Part shown: one piece after another, positions 1 to 7,530 of the stretch
How positions within the stretch are numbered: position 1 is the first letter of the stretch
How the letters are laid out: each line of letters starts with the position of its first letter
Made by a program: the position numbers and the translations under genes
NCBI RefSeq assembly: GCF_017876755.1
Contig: NZ_JAGIOO010000001.1
Location: 248,001 to 312,000 of the forward strand
DNA from: Crossiella equi
GTDB taxonomy: Bacteria; Actinomycetota; Actinomycetes; Mycobacteriales; Pseudonocardiaceae
DNA: 64,000 bases
Direction: 5' to 3'
Notes under the pieces: model-generated
Told to the model about the DNA's origin: nothing
What the model saw: the letters and a program-made list of their open reading frames with translations, nothing else
Databases searched by the model: none

Positions 1-246
1 AGCGTGCTGTTCGCGCTGCTGCTGGTGCTGGCCCTGCCGTTGGGCATCAGCGCCGCGGCGGCCTTCACCACCGGTTCGCAGCTGGCCCAGGACGTGCTGT
101 CCTGGCTGAACGTGGACGCCGCGTTCACCCGCCTGTTCGAGGCCGGGCCGCTGCCGCTGTGGCAGGCGATCGTGATCACCGTGGTGGTCACCGCCGGTCC
201 GCTGGCCCTCGCGCTGGCCCGCAACGCCCGCTCCGACCTGCGCTGA
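1..246 (+). CDS. C-terminal fragment of an unidentified membrane protein
   Basis: The reading frame is already open at the window edge, so only the last 80 or so residues are seen. They contain two strongly hydrophobic stretches, one at the very beginning (leucine/alanine rich) and one about 25 residues before the end, separated by a polar segment, and finish with a short basic tail (RNARSDLR). This is the profile of the last two helices of a polytopic membrane protein, for example a transporter or permease. It lies 31 nt upstream of a two-component kinase and could be functionally linked to it, but the family cannot be named from the fragment. Confidence 0.6.
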   Translation, partial: SVLFALLLVLALPLGISAAAAFTTGSQLAQDVLSWLNVDAAFTRLFEAGPLPLWQAIVITVVVTAGPLALALARNARSDLR

Positions 247-265
247 CCGGAATGATCAAGCGACC

Positions 266-271
266 TAGACT
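266..271 (+). promoter_or_regulatory. -10 hexamer TAGACT, leaderless start of the kinase gene
   Basis: TAGACT ends 6 nt before the GTG at 278, the spacing expected for a transcript that begins at the start codon. No Shine-Dalgarno sequence is present. It supports the chosen start. Confidence 0.5.
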
Positions 272-277
272 GGACTG

Positions 278-1888
278 GTGAGCGTGCCCGTCGAGCAGCC
301 GTGGACCCAGCGCTACCTGGGACTGTCCGGCTGGCGGCAGTGGGCGCAGGAGGCTGTGCTCTACGTGAGCGTGCTGGCCTCGGCGATCCTGGTCCCCTCG
401 ACGGGCAACGAGGCGCTGCTGGTCTTCGCCTTCCTGCTCACCCCGGTCACGCTGTTCCTGCGCCGCCGCTTCCCCGCCACCTCGCTCGTGCTGGGCGGGC
501 TGGCGCTGGGCCTGGTCGTGGTCCCGCTGGCCTTCAACGCCGGACGCCGCATCGAGTCGCTGCCCAAGCTGCTCGGTGCGGCGTTCGCGTTCATCGCCAT
601 CTCCAACATCACCTCCCCGCTGTACGGGGAGAGCACGATCGACAGCGCGCTGATGCTGGCCTTCTCCCTGGCCCTGCAACTGTGGCTGCTGATGCTGCCC
701 GCCGTGCTCGGCCGCAGCAGCGCGCGGCGGGCCATGCTGGTCAACGCCCTGCACGACCGCGCGGTCTACCTGGAGCGGGAGCGCCGCTCGGTGATCGCCG
801 AGGCCCGGATGCGCGAGCGCACCCGCATCGCGGTGGACATGCACGACAGTCTCGGCCACCACCTCACGCTCATCTCGCTGCAGGCCGGTGGGCTCAAGCT
901 GGCGGGCACGGCCAACCCCGCGCAGGCCGAGGCGGCCGGGGTGCTGCACGACACCGCGCGCCGGGCCATGGAGGAGCTGCGGGAGATCATCGGTGTGCTC
1001 GGGCAGGAGAACGGGGACGATGCCCCGCTGCACGCCCGGCGCCTGGAGCAGCTGCCCGACCTGCTGGCCTCGGCGCGGCACAGCGGGGCCACGGTGTCCT
1101 GGCAGCTCACCGGGCAGGAGGTCGAGCTGCCCACGCCGATCGAGAACGCCGTCTACCGCGTCACCCAGGAGGGCCTGACCAACGCGTTGCGGCACGCCCC
1201 GGGCGGGGCGGTCACCGTGCGGCTGAACTACGAGTCCGACGCGGTGATCATCGAGGTGGTCAACGGCCCGGCCGCCCAGGCGCCGCGCACCGGTGAGGGC
1301 AGCGGGCAGGGCCTGACCGGCCTGCGCGAGCGCGTGCGCCTGACCGGCGGGGTGCTGCACGCCGCGGCCACCGGCGGGGGCGGGTTCCGGGTGGCGGCGG
1401 TGCTGCCGTACGAGAGCGAGCCCGGCGCGCAGGTGGAGGAAGATCGCGGCCCGGTGGCGCTGGCCTCCCCGCACCCGCTGGCCCGCACCGAGGCGACCAA
1501 GCTGGTGGCGACCATGCGGGACCGGCCGGTGCTCACCGGGCTGACCGTGTTCGGGCTCGTGCTGTGCAGCGTGCTGCTGTTCTTCAGCGCGGTCACCTGG
1601 GTGGTGGTGCGCAACGGGCACCTGCTGCCCGCGGACAACTTCGACCTGGTCACCGTGGGCGAACCGGAGACGGTGGTGCTGGCCACCCTGGGCGGGCTGC
1701 CCAGCGAGGGCGCGGAGAAGCGCATCGCCGCCCAGACCGGCGCCGCCCCCGAGGGCATGGCCTGTCGCTACTTCTACGTCGACGGGGCCGAGGACCCGGC
1801 CAACCGGACCACCACGGCCGTGCGGTTCTGCTTCCGGGACGGCAAGCTCGCGCGCAAAGATCGGTTTGTGGTCAAGCGCCCGTTCTGA
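278..1888 (+). CDS. NarL-type sensor histidine kinase with an added extracytoplasmic C-terminal domain
   Basis: The protein has 536 residues. About four membrane helices occupy residues 25-155. A HisKA_3 dimerisation/phosphoacceptor segment follows with the H-box DMHDSLGHHL (His189 is the likely phosphorylated residue), then an HATPase_c domain with N-box (ENAVYRVTQEGLTNALRHA) and G-box (GQGLTGLRERV). Unusually the chain continues: a further membrane helix at about 415-438 and an 85-residue C-terminal domain with two cysteines (CRYF and RFCF contexts), which should lie outside the cell. The same domain recurs in the small protein at 2713. The response regulator follows 43 nt downstream, so the pair is presumably a phosphorelay answering an envelope signal. 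The ligand is unknown. Confidence 0.9.
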   Translation: MSVPVEQPWTQRYLGLSGWRQWAQEAVLYVSVLASAILVPSTGNEALLVFAFLLTPVTLFLRRRFPATSLVLGGLALGLVVVPLAFNAGRRIESLPKLLGAAFAFIAISNITSPLYGESTIDSALMLAFSLALQLWLLMLPAVLGRSSARRAMLVNALHDRAVYLERERRSVIAEARMRERTRIAVDMHDSLGHHLTLISLQAGGLKLAGTANPAQAEAAGVLHDTARRAMEELREIIGVLGQENGDDAPLHARRLEQLPDLLASARHSGATVSWQLTGQEVELPTPIENAVYRVTQEGLTNALRHAPGGAVTVRLNYESDAVIIEVVNGPAAQAPRTGEGSGQGLTGLRERVRLTGGVLHAAATGGGGFRVAAVLPYESEPGAQVEEDRGPVALASPHPLARTEATKLVATMRDRPVLTGLTVFGLVLCSVLLFFSAVTWVVVRNGHLLPADNFDLVTVGEPETVVLATLGGLPSEGAEKRIAAQTGAAPEGMACRYFYVDGAEDPANRTTTAVRFCFRDGKLARKDRFVVKRPF

Positions 1889-1931
1889 TGTGGAAACATC
1901 AGCCCTCGACACAGCAGAGCGGGAGGCCACA

Positions 1932-2588
1932 GTGGTCCGGGTGATCATCGCCGATGACGAGCCGCTGGTGCGGGCAGGCATCAAGCTGGTGCTGTCCGCG
2001 GCGGAGGACATCGAGGTCATCGCCGAGGCCACCGACGGGCGTTCGGCCATCACCGAGGTCGGCGCGCGCTCGGCCGACGTACTGCTGCTCGACATCCGGA
2101 TGCCCGGCATGGACGGGCTGTCCGCGCTGGCGGAGCTGGCCAAGGTCGCGCCCGCCACCCGCGTGGTCATCCTGACCACCTTCGGCGAGGCCGAGTACAT
2201 CGGGCGGGCGCTGGACTCCGGGGCGGCCGGGTTCCTGCTCAAGGACTCCGCGCCGGAGGAGCTCATCCGCGCGGTCAAGGTGGTCGCCGCGGGCGAGGCC
2301 TACCTGTCACCGTCGGTCACCAAGTGGGTGATCAACCGGGTGTCGGCCACCGGGGGCAACGCCAAGGCCGTGGACGCCCGGCGTCGCCTGGACGTGCTCA
2401 CCGACCGCGAGCGCGAGGTGCTGGAACTGCTGGCCCAGGGCCTGTCCAACGCCGACATCGGCGGCAGGCTGTACATGAGCGAGGCCACGGTGAAGATGTA
2501 CGTTTCGCGTGTTCTCGGCAAGCTCGATTGCTCCAACCGGGTACAAGCCGCCATCCTTGCGCATGACGCGGGACTGGGTGGCTCCTGA
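1932..2588 (+). CDS. NarL/FixJ-family response regulator
   Basis: A 218-residue DNA-binding response regulator and cognate of the kinase just upstream. The receiver domain shows the acidic pair D8/D9, the phosphoacceptor D54 (VLLLDIRMPGMDG), the conserved Thr in ILTTFGE and the Lys in LLKDSAP. The C-terminal LuxR-type helix-turn-helix (LTDREREVLELLAQGLSNADIG, then SEATVKMYVSRVLGKLD) completes it. The frame is open further upstream, but the GTG at 1932 is preceded by a good Shine-Dalgarno GGGAGG at 1921-1926 with 5-nt spacing, and the product then begins directly with the receiver strand VRVIIADDEP. Targets are unknown; autoregulation and control of neighbouring membrane genes are likely. Confidence 0.92.
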   Translation: MVRVIIADDEPLVRAGIKLVLSAAEDIEVIAEATDGRSAITEVGARSADVLLLDIRMPGMDGLSALAELAKVAPATRVVILTTFGEAEYIGRALDSGAAGFLLKDSAPEELIRAVKVVAAGEAYLSPSVTKWVINRVSATGGNAKAVDARRRLDVLTDREREVLELLAQGLSNADIGGRLYMSEATVKMYVSRVLGKLDCSNRVQAAILAHDAGLGGS

Positions 2589-2712
2589 GGAGGACCCCCA
2601 CCTCAGACCTTGGTCACCGCTGCGCCAGACTTCCGAGTGATGTGGGCAGCGCCAACCACACGAGAGGGTGGGGCCGTCGGGTGAGCCGCTGGGGGAAGGA
2701 AACGCTGGGCAG

Positions 2713-3117
2713 ATGAACCGGAGACTCCGGAACGGCCTCATGATCGGGCTCGGGGTGGTGCTCACACTCGCCGTGGTCGGTGGGGTGGCCGGGTGCTGGA
2801 TCCTCAAGGCCTGGGACGGCATGGTCCTGGACCGCGCCACCTACGACCAGGTCAGTGTCGGCCAGAGCAAGACCGACGCTGACCGGCTGCTCCCCCACGG
2901 CGGTTCCAAGATCCTGGCCAAGTTCAAGCAGCAGGGCCCGCCCAAGCCGCGCGGGGCCACGTGCAGGCACTTCCTGGCCAAGGACGAGCGCCCGGTCGTG
3001 CGTGGCGGGGTCGTGGTCTACCGGGTCTGTTTCGCCACCGGTTCGGTCGTGGCCAAGAACCGCTACGAGGCCGACCGCGACCGCGCGACCCGCGCCGCGC
3101 TGATCACTCCTCGCTGA
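2713..3117 (+). CDS. Small membrane-anchored protein sharing the kinase's extracytoplasmic domain
   Basis: A protein of 134 residues with one N-terminal membrane helix (residues 8-30) and an exported domain. The exported part aligns by eye with the C-terminal tail of the kinase at 278: YDQVSVGQSKTDADRLL matches FDLVTVGEPETVVLATL, then both have GxxCR(H/Y)F and a second motif V(Y/R)(R/F)CF followed by a basic (K)(N/D)R(Y/F) end. The F-x-x-(I/V)-x-x-G-x-(S/T)-x-x-(D/E) opening resembles SmpA/BamE-like folds, which is only an inference. The two cysteines probably form a disulfide. The ATG at 2713 puts the membrane helix at the N-terminus and follows GGAAGGA at 2694. Its 3' end overlaps the convergent kinase gene by 14 nt. 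Likely an accessory or competitor of the kinase's sensor domain. Confidence 0.75.
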   Translation: MNRRLRNGLMIGLGVVLTLAVVGGVAGCWILKAWDGMVLDRATYDQVSVGQSKTDADRLLPHGGSKILAKFKQQGPPKPRGATCRHFLAKDERPVVRGGVVVYRVCFATGSVVAKNRYEADRDRATRAALITPR

Positions 3118-4372
3118 CCGGGCTGGCCACCGGCTCGCACGGCAGGTCCATCACCACCACCGTCGGCCCGCCGACCGGGCTGGTCACCAGCACCGTGCCG
3201 TCGAAGGCCGACAGCCGCCGCTCGATCCCGCGCAGACCGGTGCCGCCGCTCGGGTTGGCCCCGCCCTGGCCGTCATCGCCGACCAGCACGTGCAGGGCGC
3301 CGTCGGCGTGCGAGACGCACACCCAGGCCTTGGCCGCGCCGCTGTGCTTGACCACGTTGGTCAGGGCCTCGGCCACGGCGAAGTAGGCCGCGGACTCCAC
3401 CGGGGCGGGCAGCCGTCCGGGCAGGTCGATCTCCACGTCGGTGGGCAGCGGGTTGGCCAGGACCAGTGCCTGCACCGCCCCGGCCAGGCCGCGGTCGGCC
3501 AGCACCGGCGGGTGGATGCCGCGCACCAGGTCGCGCAGTTCCGACAGCGCCTGGGTGTTGGCCTGGCGGGCCTCGGCCAGCAGTTCGCGGGCGGCCTCCG
3601 GGTCGGTGGTGACCAGCTGCTCGGCCATGCCCAGGCTCATGCCCATCGCGACCATGCGGGCCTGCGCGCCGTCGTGCAGGTCGCGTTCGATGCGGCGCAG
3701 CTCGGCGGCCTGGGTGTCCACCGCGTCCGCCCGGGACTCGGCCAGCTCGCGCACCCGGATGGCCAGCTGCTCCTTCTCCGTCGGGGCCAGCATCAGCCGC
3801 GCCAGGTGTGCGTAGCCGCGGAAGATCCACTGGCTGCCCAGGTACCAGCAGGCCAGGTAGAAGACCCCGTGCCCGGTGCCCACCAGCAGGGCGCTGGGGA
3901 AGTCGTCGATGGTCCAGAAGGACAGGGAGAACGCCGAGCCCTCGGGCAGGTACGGCCAGATGAACCAGGGCAGCGCCAGCCCGCCCAGCCCGGCGAAGAA
4001 CAGCGCGAGCACCACCGCGCAGGCGGCCACGCCGACCACGAGGTTGAGCAGCAGCCAGGCGAAGTCGCGCCAGCTGGCCGGATCGGTGAGGCGGTGGCGC
4101 AGCAACCGCAGGAAGCCCTTGTCGGGGCGCTTCCGGTAAGGCCGTCCGATCACGGTGCCCAGCACCCGGCTGGCCCAGCGGCGGTGGCCGTCGCAGAAGC
4201 CCCGGACCAGCGCGAACACCCCGACGCACAGGGGCAGGCCCAGCCACACCGGGTACAGCGCGAAGGAGGCGACGGTCAGGCCGAACAGGACGACGCCGTA
4301 GCCCGCGTAGGCGATCAGCGGGATCGTCCACAGCAGGATCTCGTCCCGGCCCATCCGGTGTGCCACGGCCAT
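3104..4372 (-). CDS. Orphan sensor histidine kinase with multi-helix sensor region
   Basis: This 422-residue kinase begins with at least four membrane helices (residues 14-60 and 105-180) of the putative-sensor type found in actinobacterial NarL-family kinases. The HisKA_3 motif is ERDLHDGAQARMVAMGM with His233 as phosphoacceptor, followed by HATPase_c (EALTNVVKHSGA N-box, GDDGQGG and GGTGLRGIERRL G-boxes). The ATG at 4372 has a strong Shine-Dalgarno GGGGAGG nine nucleotides upstream. No response regulator lies on either side: the neighbours are the convergent small membrane protein and a divergent gene of unknown function. The partner must therefore be encoded elsewhere, or be the regulator at 1932. 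Confidence 0.88.
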   Translation of the reverse strand: MAVAHRMGRDEILLWTIPLIAYAGYGVVLFGLTVASFALYPVWLGLPLCVGVFALVRGFCDGHRRWASRVLGTVIGRPYRKRPDKGFLRLLRHRLTDPASWRDFAWLLLNLVVGVAACAVVLALFFAGLGGLALPWFIWPYLPEGSAFSLSFWTIDDFPSALLVGTGHGVFYLACWYLGSQWIFRGYAHLARLMLAPTEKEQLAIRVRELAESRADAVDTQAAELRRIERDLHDGAQARMVAMGMSLGMAEQLVTTDPEAARELLAEARQANTQALSELRDLVRGIHPPVLADRGLAGAVQALVLANPLPTDVEIDLPGRLPAPVESAAYFAVAEALTNVVKHSGAAKAWVCVSHADGALHVLVGDDGQGGANPSGGTGLRGIERRLSAFDGTVLVTSPVGGPTVVVMDLPCEPVASPVSEE

Positions 4373-4468
4373 GCGTTGGTCCTCCCCAGTGTGCGGTGTG
4401 CCTGCTCATTCTCGTCGGCGCGTTCCGGGGTGCGCAGTGGGCTCAGCTCCACTGTCGGGGGGACGGGC

Positions 4469-4474
4469 TAGGTT
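4469..4474 (+). promoter_or_regulatory. -10 hexamer TAGGTT, leaderless start
   Basis: TAGGTT lies 6 nt before the ATG at 4481, in the 108-nt gap between divergent genes. No Shine-Dalgarno sequence precedes the ATG. Confidence 0.5.
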
Positions 4475-4480
4475 GCGCGG

Positions 4481-5476
4481 ATGGGGTGGTACGAGCGGGC
4501 CGACTACTGGCCCTCGCACGGGGCACTGGTGCTGCGCGAACTCGGGCTGGGCGAGGACCGGGAGTTCGCGCTGTCGGAGGCCGAGGCGCCCTCGCCGCTG
4601 GGCGGGTCGGTGGCCGCGGCCGGGTACGGCTGGCTGCACGCCCCGGCCTGGGGCGACCCGCAGCCGGTGGTGCTGGAGCGGTGCGACGGCCCGCCGCCGG
4701 TCGAGGACTGCGCGCACGCGGTGGAGACCTCCTACCTGAGCTACTCGGGCCGGGTCGGCCTCAACCACGTCGTCGGTGTGCACACCATCGAGGGCCTGGA
4801 CCTGGGCGGACCCGGCGACTACCGCGTGCGCGTGCAGCGGCTGCCCGGTCCGCGCTGGCGGCTGCGGTTCTGGCCCGCCCCGGCCGAGGCCCCGCGCTGG
4901 CTGGCCCGCGAGCAGGCCACCGAGGAGCGGCTGGCCGCCGACGTGCGCTCGCTGGCGGCCTGGAGCGAGCACACCGGCCAGCGCTGGACTTTGGCCACGC
5001 TCGCCGACCGGCTGCTGCTCGCCCCGGACCGGGTGCCCGCGCTGCTGGCCGGGGTGGTCGTCGACGGTGACCCGCGCGGCGAGTTCGGGCTGGCCCTGCC
5101 CGACCCCGAGCAGCCCGACCCGGAGTGGCTGGCACCGGCGCCGATCCCGGTGCTCGGGCCGCAGACCGACGCGGCCACCGGCGTGCGGCTGACCGTCGCC
5201 GAACCGGACGTGCGGCTGGAGTACCCGGACGGCACCGTGCGCGAGCTGTGGCTGCCCAGCAACGTGCGCCTGGCCCCCGGCGCGCTCGGCCTGTACACCA
5301 CCTGCGCCGAGCCGCCGTCGGTCACCTGGTACGACCTGACCGAGGCCGACCCGGTCGGACGGGTGGTGCGACTGCCGGAGTCCGCGCAGGTCAGTGACCT
5401 GGCCTGGACCTCGTCCACCACAGCTGTGGTGCCCACTGCGGACGGGCCCTGTCAGCAGGATTTCAGCGCCCGCTGA
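4481..5476 (+). CDS. Uncharacterised 331-residue protein
   Basis: I do not recognise the family. The product is soluble and acidic, without signal peptide or membrane helices. It is rich in Trp, Pro and Asp/Glu, and its C-terminal half (after about residue 225) reads like a succession of short beta strands ending in turns (VRLTVAEPDVRLEYPDGTVREL, then GLYTTCAEPPSVTWYDL), suggesting a beta-sandwich or propeller-like segment. Coding character is strong: third positions are almost all G or C, and the start is supported by the TAGGTT box. A 14-bp palindrome, ACCACAGCTGTGGT (5417-5430), sits inside its 3' end. It is probably transcribed alone, since the next gene begins 169 nt later with its own candidate operator. 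Confidence 0.7.
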   Translation: MGWYERADYWPSHGALVLRELGLGEDREFALSEAEAPSPLGGSVAAAGYGWLHAPAWGDPQPVVLERCDGPPPVEDCAHAVETSYLSYSGRVGLNHVVGVHTIEGLDLGGPGDYRVRVQRLPGPRWRLRFWPAPAEAPRWLAREQATEERLAADVRSLAAWSEHTGQRWTLATLADRLLLAPDRVPALLAGVVVDGDPRGEFGLALPDPEQPDPEWLAPAPIPVLGPQTDAATGVRLTVAEPDVRLEYPDGTVRELWLPSNVRLAPGALGLYTTCAEPPSVTWYDLTEADPVGRVVRLPESAQVSDLAWTSSTTAVVPTADGPCQQDFSAR

Positions 5477-5589
5477 CACGCTCGCGGCATGGTCCAGCAC
5501 AGTGGGGTCGAGAAGTGGTCGACCGCCCTGGTGGGCGTGCTCGCCGCCGGACGGCCCGCGCCCTCGGCGACTGGGTAGCGGGTCCGAGT

Positions 5590-5607
5590 TTTTAGCCAGG
5601 ACTAAAA
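5590..5607. promoter_or_regulatory. Inverted repeat TTTTAG-N6-CTAAAA, candidate operator
   Basis: The arms TTTTAG and CTAAAA are exact complements separated by CCAGGA; seven of nine pairs match over 18 bp. This AT-rich island in very GC-rich DNA lies 38 nt before the start of the acetyltransferase gene, a typical position for a repressor site. The binding protein is unknown. Confidence 0.4.
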
Positions 5608-5645
5608 CTGTTGGCCGGGCCCCGAGCTGGGGTGATGCTGCGAGC

Positions 5646-6479
5646 ATGATCGCTCCGACCGCGCCGTTCCACCGCCTCACCGAGGCCGACCTGCCTGCCT
5701 GCTCCGAGCTGTCCCTGGACCGTTCCTGGCCCCGCGAGGAGCGCAAGTGGCGTTTCCTCATGCAGGTCGGCGAGGTGCACGCGCTGCGGGACGCCGACGG
5801 TGCCCTTGCGGGCACGGTGGTGCTCACCCGGTACGGCACCAGCCTGGTCGCGGTGGCCATGGTGCTGGTGGCCGCCCGCTACGAGCGGCAGGGCATCGGC
5901 GGGCGGCTCATGCGGCACGCGATCGAGCAGGCCGACGGGGCCACCCTCGCGCTCACCGCCACCCCGCACGGCCTGGGCCTGTACCGCAAGCTCGGGTTCG
6001 TCGAGCACGGCGCGGTGGTCATGCACCGGGGCCCGTTCACCCCCGAGCCCGGGCACGTGCCGGGCAGCCGTCCGGCCACCGCGGCCGACCTGCCCGCGAT
6101 CCTGGCGCTGGACCTGCCGGTGTTCGGGGCCGACCGCGCGCACGTGCTGTCCCGGCTGCCCGAGTTCGCCGAACAGCTGCGCGTGGTCGAGCGGGACGGG
6201 CAGCTCACCGGGTACGCCGGGGCCTGGCGCAACGACGAGCAGCTGGTGCTGGGCCCGGTGGTGGCGCGGGACGAGGCCACCGCGCGGGTGCTGCTCAGCG
6301 ACCTGGCGGGCACCGGCGACGTGCGCATCGACGTCGACGACGCCCACACCGACCTGCTCGACTGGGTCGGGGCGCGGGGCCTGGAGCGCCGGTTCGCCTC
6401 GGTGATCATGACGCTGGGCGGGGACCTGCCCAGCGACCGCGACCGACTGTTCTGCCCTCTCATGCAGGCGCTCGGCTGA
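5646..6479 (+). CDS. Tandem GNAT-family N-acetyltransferase
   Basis: A 277-residue protein made of two GNAT folds. The N-terminal unit (residues 1-135) has the acetyl-CoA pyrophosphate-binding motif A, RYERQGIGGRLM (R/Q-x-x-G-x-G/A), followed by the family's LGLYRKLGF segment. The C-terminal unit (about 140-277) keeps the beta scaffold (RPATAADLPAILALD, then YAGAWR and LVLGPVVARD) but lacks a clear motif A, so it is probably structural. This layout matches GNAT proteins of the Acetyltransf_1 plus Acetyltransf_18 type. The substrate cannot be predicted. The ATG at 5646 was chosen because it begins the first GNAT strand directly (FHRLTEADLPAC). Confidence 0.8.
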   Translation: MIAPTAPFHRLTEADLPACSELSLDRSWPREERKWRFLMQVGEVHALRDADGALAGTVVLTRYGTSLVAVAMVLVAARYERQGIGGRLMRHAIEQADGATLALTATPHGLGLYRKLGFVEHGAVVMHRGPFTPEPGHVPGSRPATAADLPAILALDLPVFGADRAHVLSRLPEFAEQLRVVERDGQLTGYAGAWRNDEQLVLGPVVARDEATARVLLSDLAGTGDVRIDVDDAHTDLLDWVGARGLERRFASVIMTLGGDLPSDRDRLFCPLMQALG

Positions 6480-6534
6480 CCTGCGCGTATCAACAAATCG
6501 TTTAAATCTCGTGGCACGGCCGCGCGGAAACGGG

Positions 6535-6565
6535 CACTATTGGTAGTGCACACCATTGTTTGGTG
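6535..6565. promoter_or_regulatory. Two adjacent inverted repeats in an intergenic region
   Basis: CACTA-TTGG-TAGTG (6535-6548) and CACCA-TTGTT-TGGTG (6551-6565) lie side by side 25-55 nt before the small frame at 6590. Both have exact 5-bp arms and similar outer bases (CAC...GTG), as a dimer-binding regulator would need. The surrounding 6480-6600 stretch is markedly AT-richer than the genes around it. The remainder of this 310-nt gap shows no other gene. Confidence 0.4.
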
Positions 6566-6589
6566 ACAGCTGAACTGGGGAGCGTTTCC

Positions 6590-6721
6590 ATGGGGGAAAT
6601 GTGGGGAGCGCGCGCCAATGCCACGGGGAGGCAGTGGACTCGCGCAGCAGGTAAGCGACGTGCGGGCTGGGACCAGGCCGCTCGAACCGGTGAGCGGGGT
6701 GGTTTTCTGACCAGCCGTTGA
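6590..6721 (+). CDS. Possible 43-residue basic small protein
   Basis: A short frame, MGEMWGARANATG... ending FLTSR, rich in Arg, Gly and Trp, with Shine-Dalgarno GGGGAG at 6577-6582 spaced 7 nt from the ATG and two inverted repeats upstream. It occupies most of an otherwise empty gap between the acetyltransferase and the convergent HAD gene. Codon use is less GC-biased at third positions than the neighbours, so it may be a real small gene, a regulatory leader, or chance. No family is recognised. Confidence 0.3.
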   Translation: MGEMWGARANATGRQWTRAAGKRRAGWDQAARTGERGGFLTSR

Positions 6722-6789
6722 TTCACGGCCCGGCGGCGGCGGAATTGCACTGAGTGATTCCACCACCGCCGGAAACGGTGCCCAACTCG

Positions 6790-7479
6790 TTATCTACGCT
6801 CGGCAACCATTTCGCAAATCGCGGCCAACGTGGCCAGGTCGAGGTTCTCCAGGGAGTCGCGGAAGACGCGCCGGGGGCCTGGCTCGACCGGAACCTCACA
6901 CGGCACCACCAGCACCGTGGCGCCCGCCGCGGCACCCGAGCTCGCCCCGGTCGGGGAGTCCTCCACGACCAGGCAGCGCGCCGGGTTGACGCCGAGGCGG
7001 GCGGCCGCGGTGAGGTAGGGCTCGGGGTGCGGCTTGGTGCGGGTCACCTCGTCACCGCAGAGGGTGAAGTCGAAGTACTCGCGGCCGATGGTGTCCAGCG
7101 CCAGCTCGGTCAGGTCGCGCTGGGTGGAGGTGACCAGCGCGGTCGGCAGGCCCGTCTCCCGCACCAGGCGCAGCGCCTCCTGCGCCCCGGGCCGCCACGG
7201 CAGGCCCTGCGTGAACAGCTCCGCGGTGCGCTTGGTCAGCCAGTTCGAGGCCTCCTCGGCGCCCTGCTCGGTGTAGGGCACGCCGACCTCGGCCAGCAGC
7301 ATCGTGATCGTGCGCTCCTGGTTGGAGCCCACCATGGCCGCCCTGGTCCCGGGGGAGAGCACACCGCCGAGCTCGGCGGCCAGGTCGTCCAGGGAGATGT
7401 CCCAGATCTTCTCCGAGTCGACGAGCGTGCCGTCCATGTCCCACAGCACGGCGGCGGGGAGGGTGTCTTGATCGGACAT
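6790..7479 (-). CDS. HAD-superfamily phosphatase/phosphomutase-like hydrolase
   Basis: The 229-residue protein carries the four HAD motifs: I, LWDMDGTLVDSE with nucleophile D14 and acid/base D16; II, the Ser/Thr in ALVTSTQ; III, the Lys in RTKPHPEPY; IV, VVEDSPTGASSG. An alpha-helical cap lies between motifs I and II (C1 type), as in beta-phosphoglucomutase and sugar-phosphate or nucleotide phosphatases. It therefore most likely dephosphorylates a small phosphometabolite in the cytoplasm. The start is supported by TAGGCT placed 6 nt upstream. It is divergent from the PAC2 gene with only 51 nt between the starts. Confidence 0.88.
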   Translation of the reverse strand: MSDQDTLPAAVLWDMDGTLVDSEKIWDISLDDLAAELGGVLSPGTRAAMVGSNQERTITMLLAEVGVPYTEQGAEEASNWLTKRTAELFTQGLPWRPGAQEALRLVRETGLPTALVTSTQRDLTELALDTIGREYFDFTLCGDEVTRTKPHPEPYLTAAARLGVNPARCLVVEDSPTGASSGAAAGATVLVVPCEVPVEPGPRRVFRDSLENLDLATLAAICEMVAERR

Positions 7480-7485
7480 GCCGAC

Positions 7486-7524
7486 AGCCTAGGACGCACC
7501 TCCGGGGGCGCTGGGCCTTAGTCT
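7486..7524. promoter_or_regulatory. Back-to-back leaderless promoters for the HAD and PAC2 genes
   Basis: TAGGCT (minus strand, 7491-7486) stands 6 nt before the HAD ATG and TAGTCT (plus strand, 7519-7524) 6 nt before the PAC2 GTG. With only 51 nt between the two starts, the -35 regions must interleave, so the two genes may compete for polymerase. Confidence 0.5.
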
Positions 7525-7530
7525 TGCCCG

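Noticed and set aside
188-2278. 696-codon minus-strand frame opposite the two-component genes
   Set aside because: His/Arg/Gly/Gln-rich composition and no motif; the plus strand carries the kinase and regulator with all catalytic residues.
5489-5578. 29-codon frame between the uncharacterised gene and the tandem GNAT gene
   Set aside because: No ribosome binding site, no promoter box at the leaderless spacing and no recognisable sequence; probably chance or a remnant.
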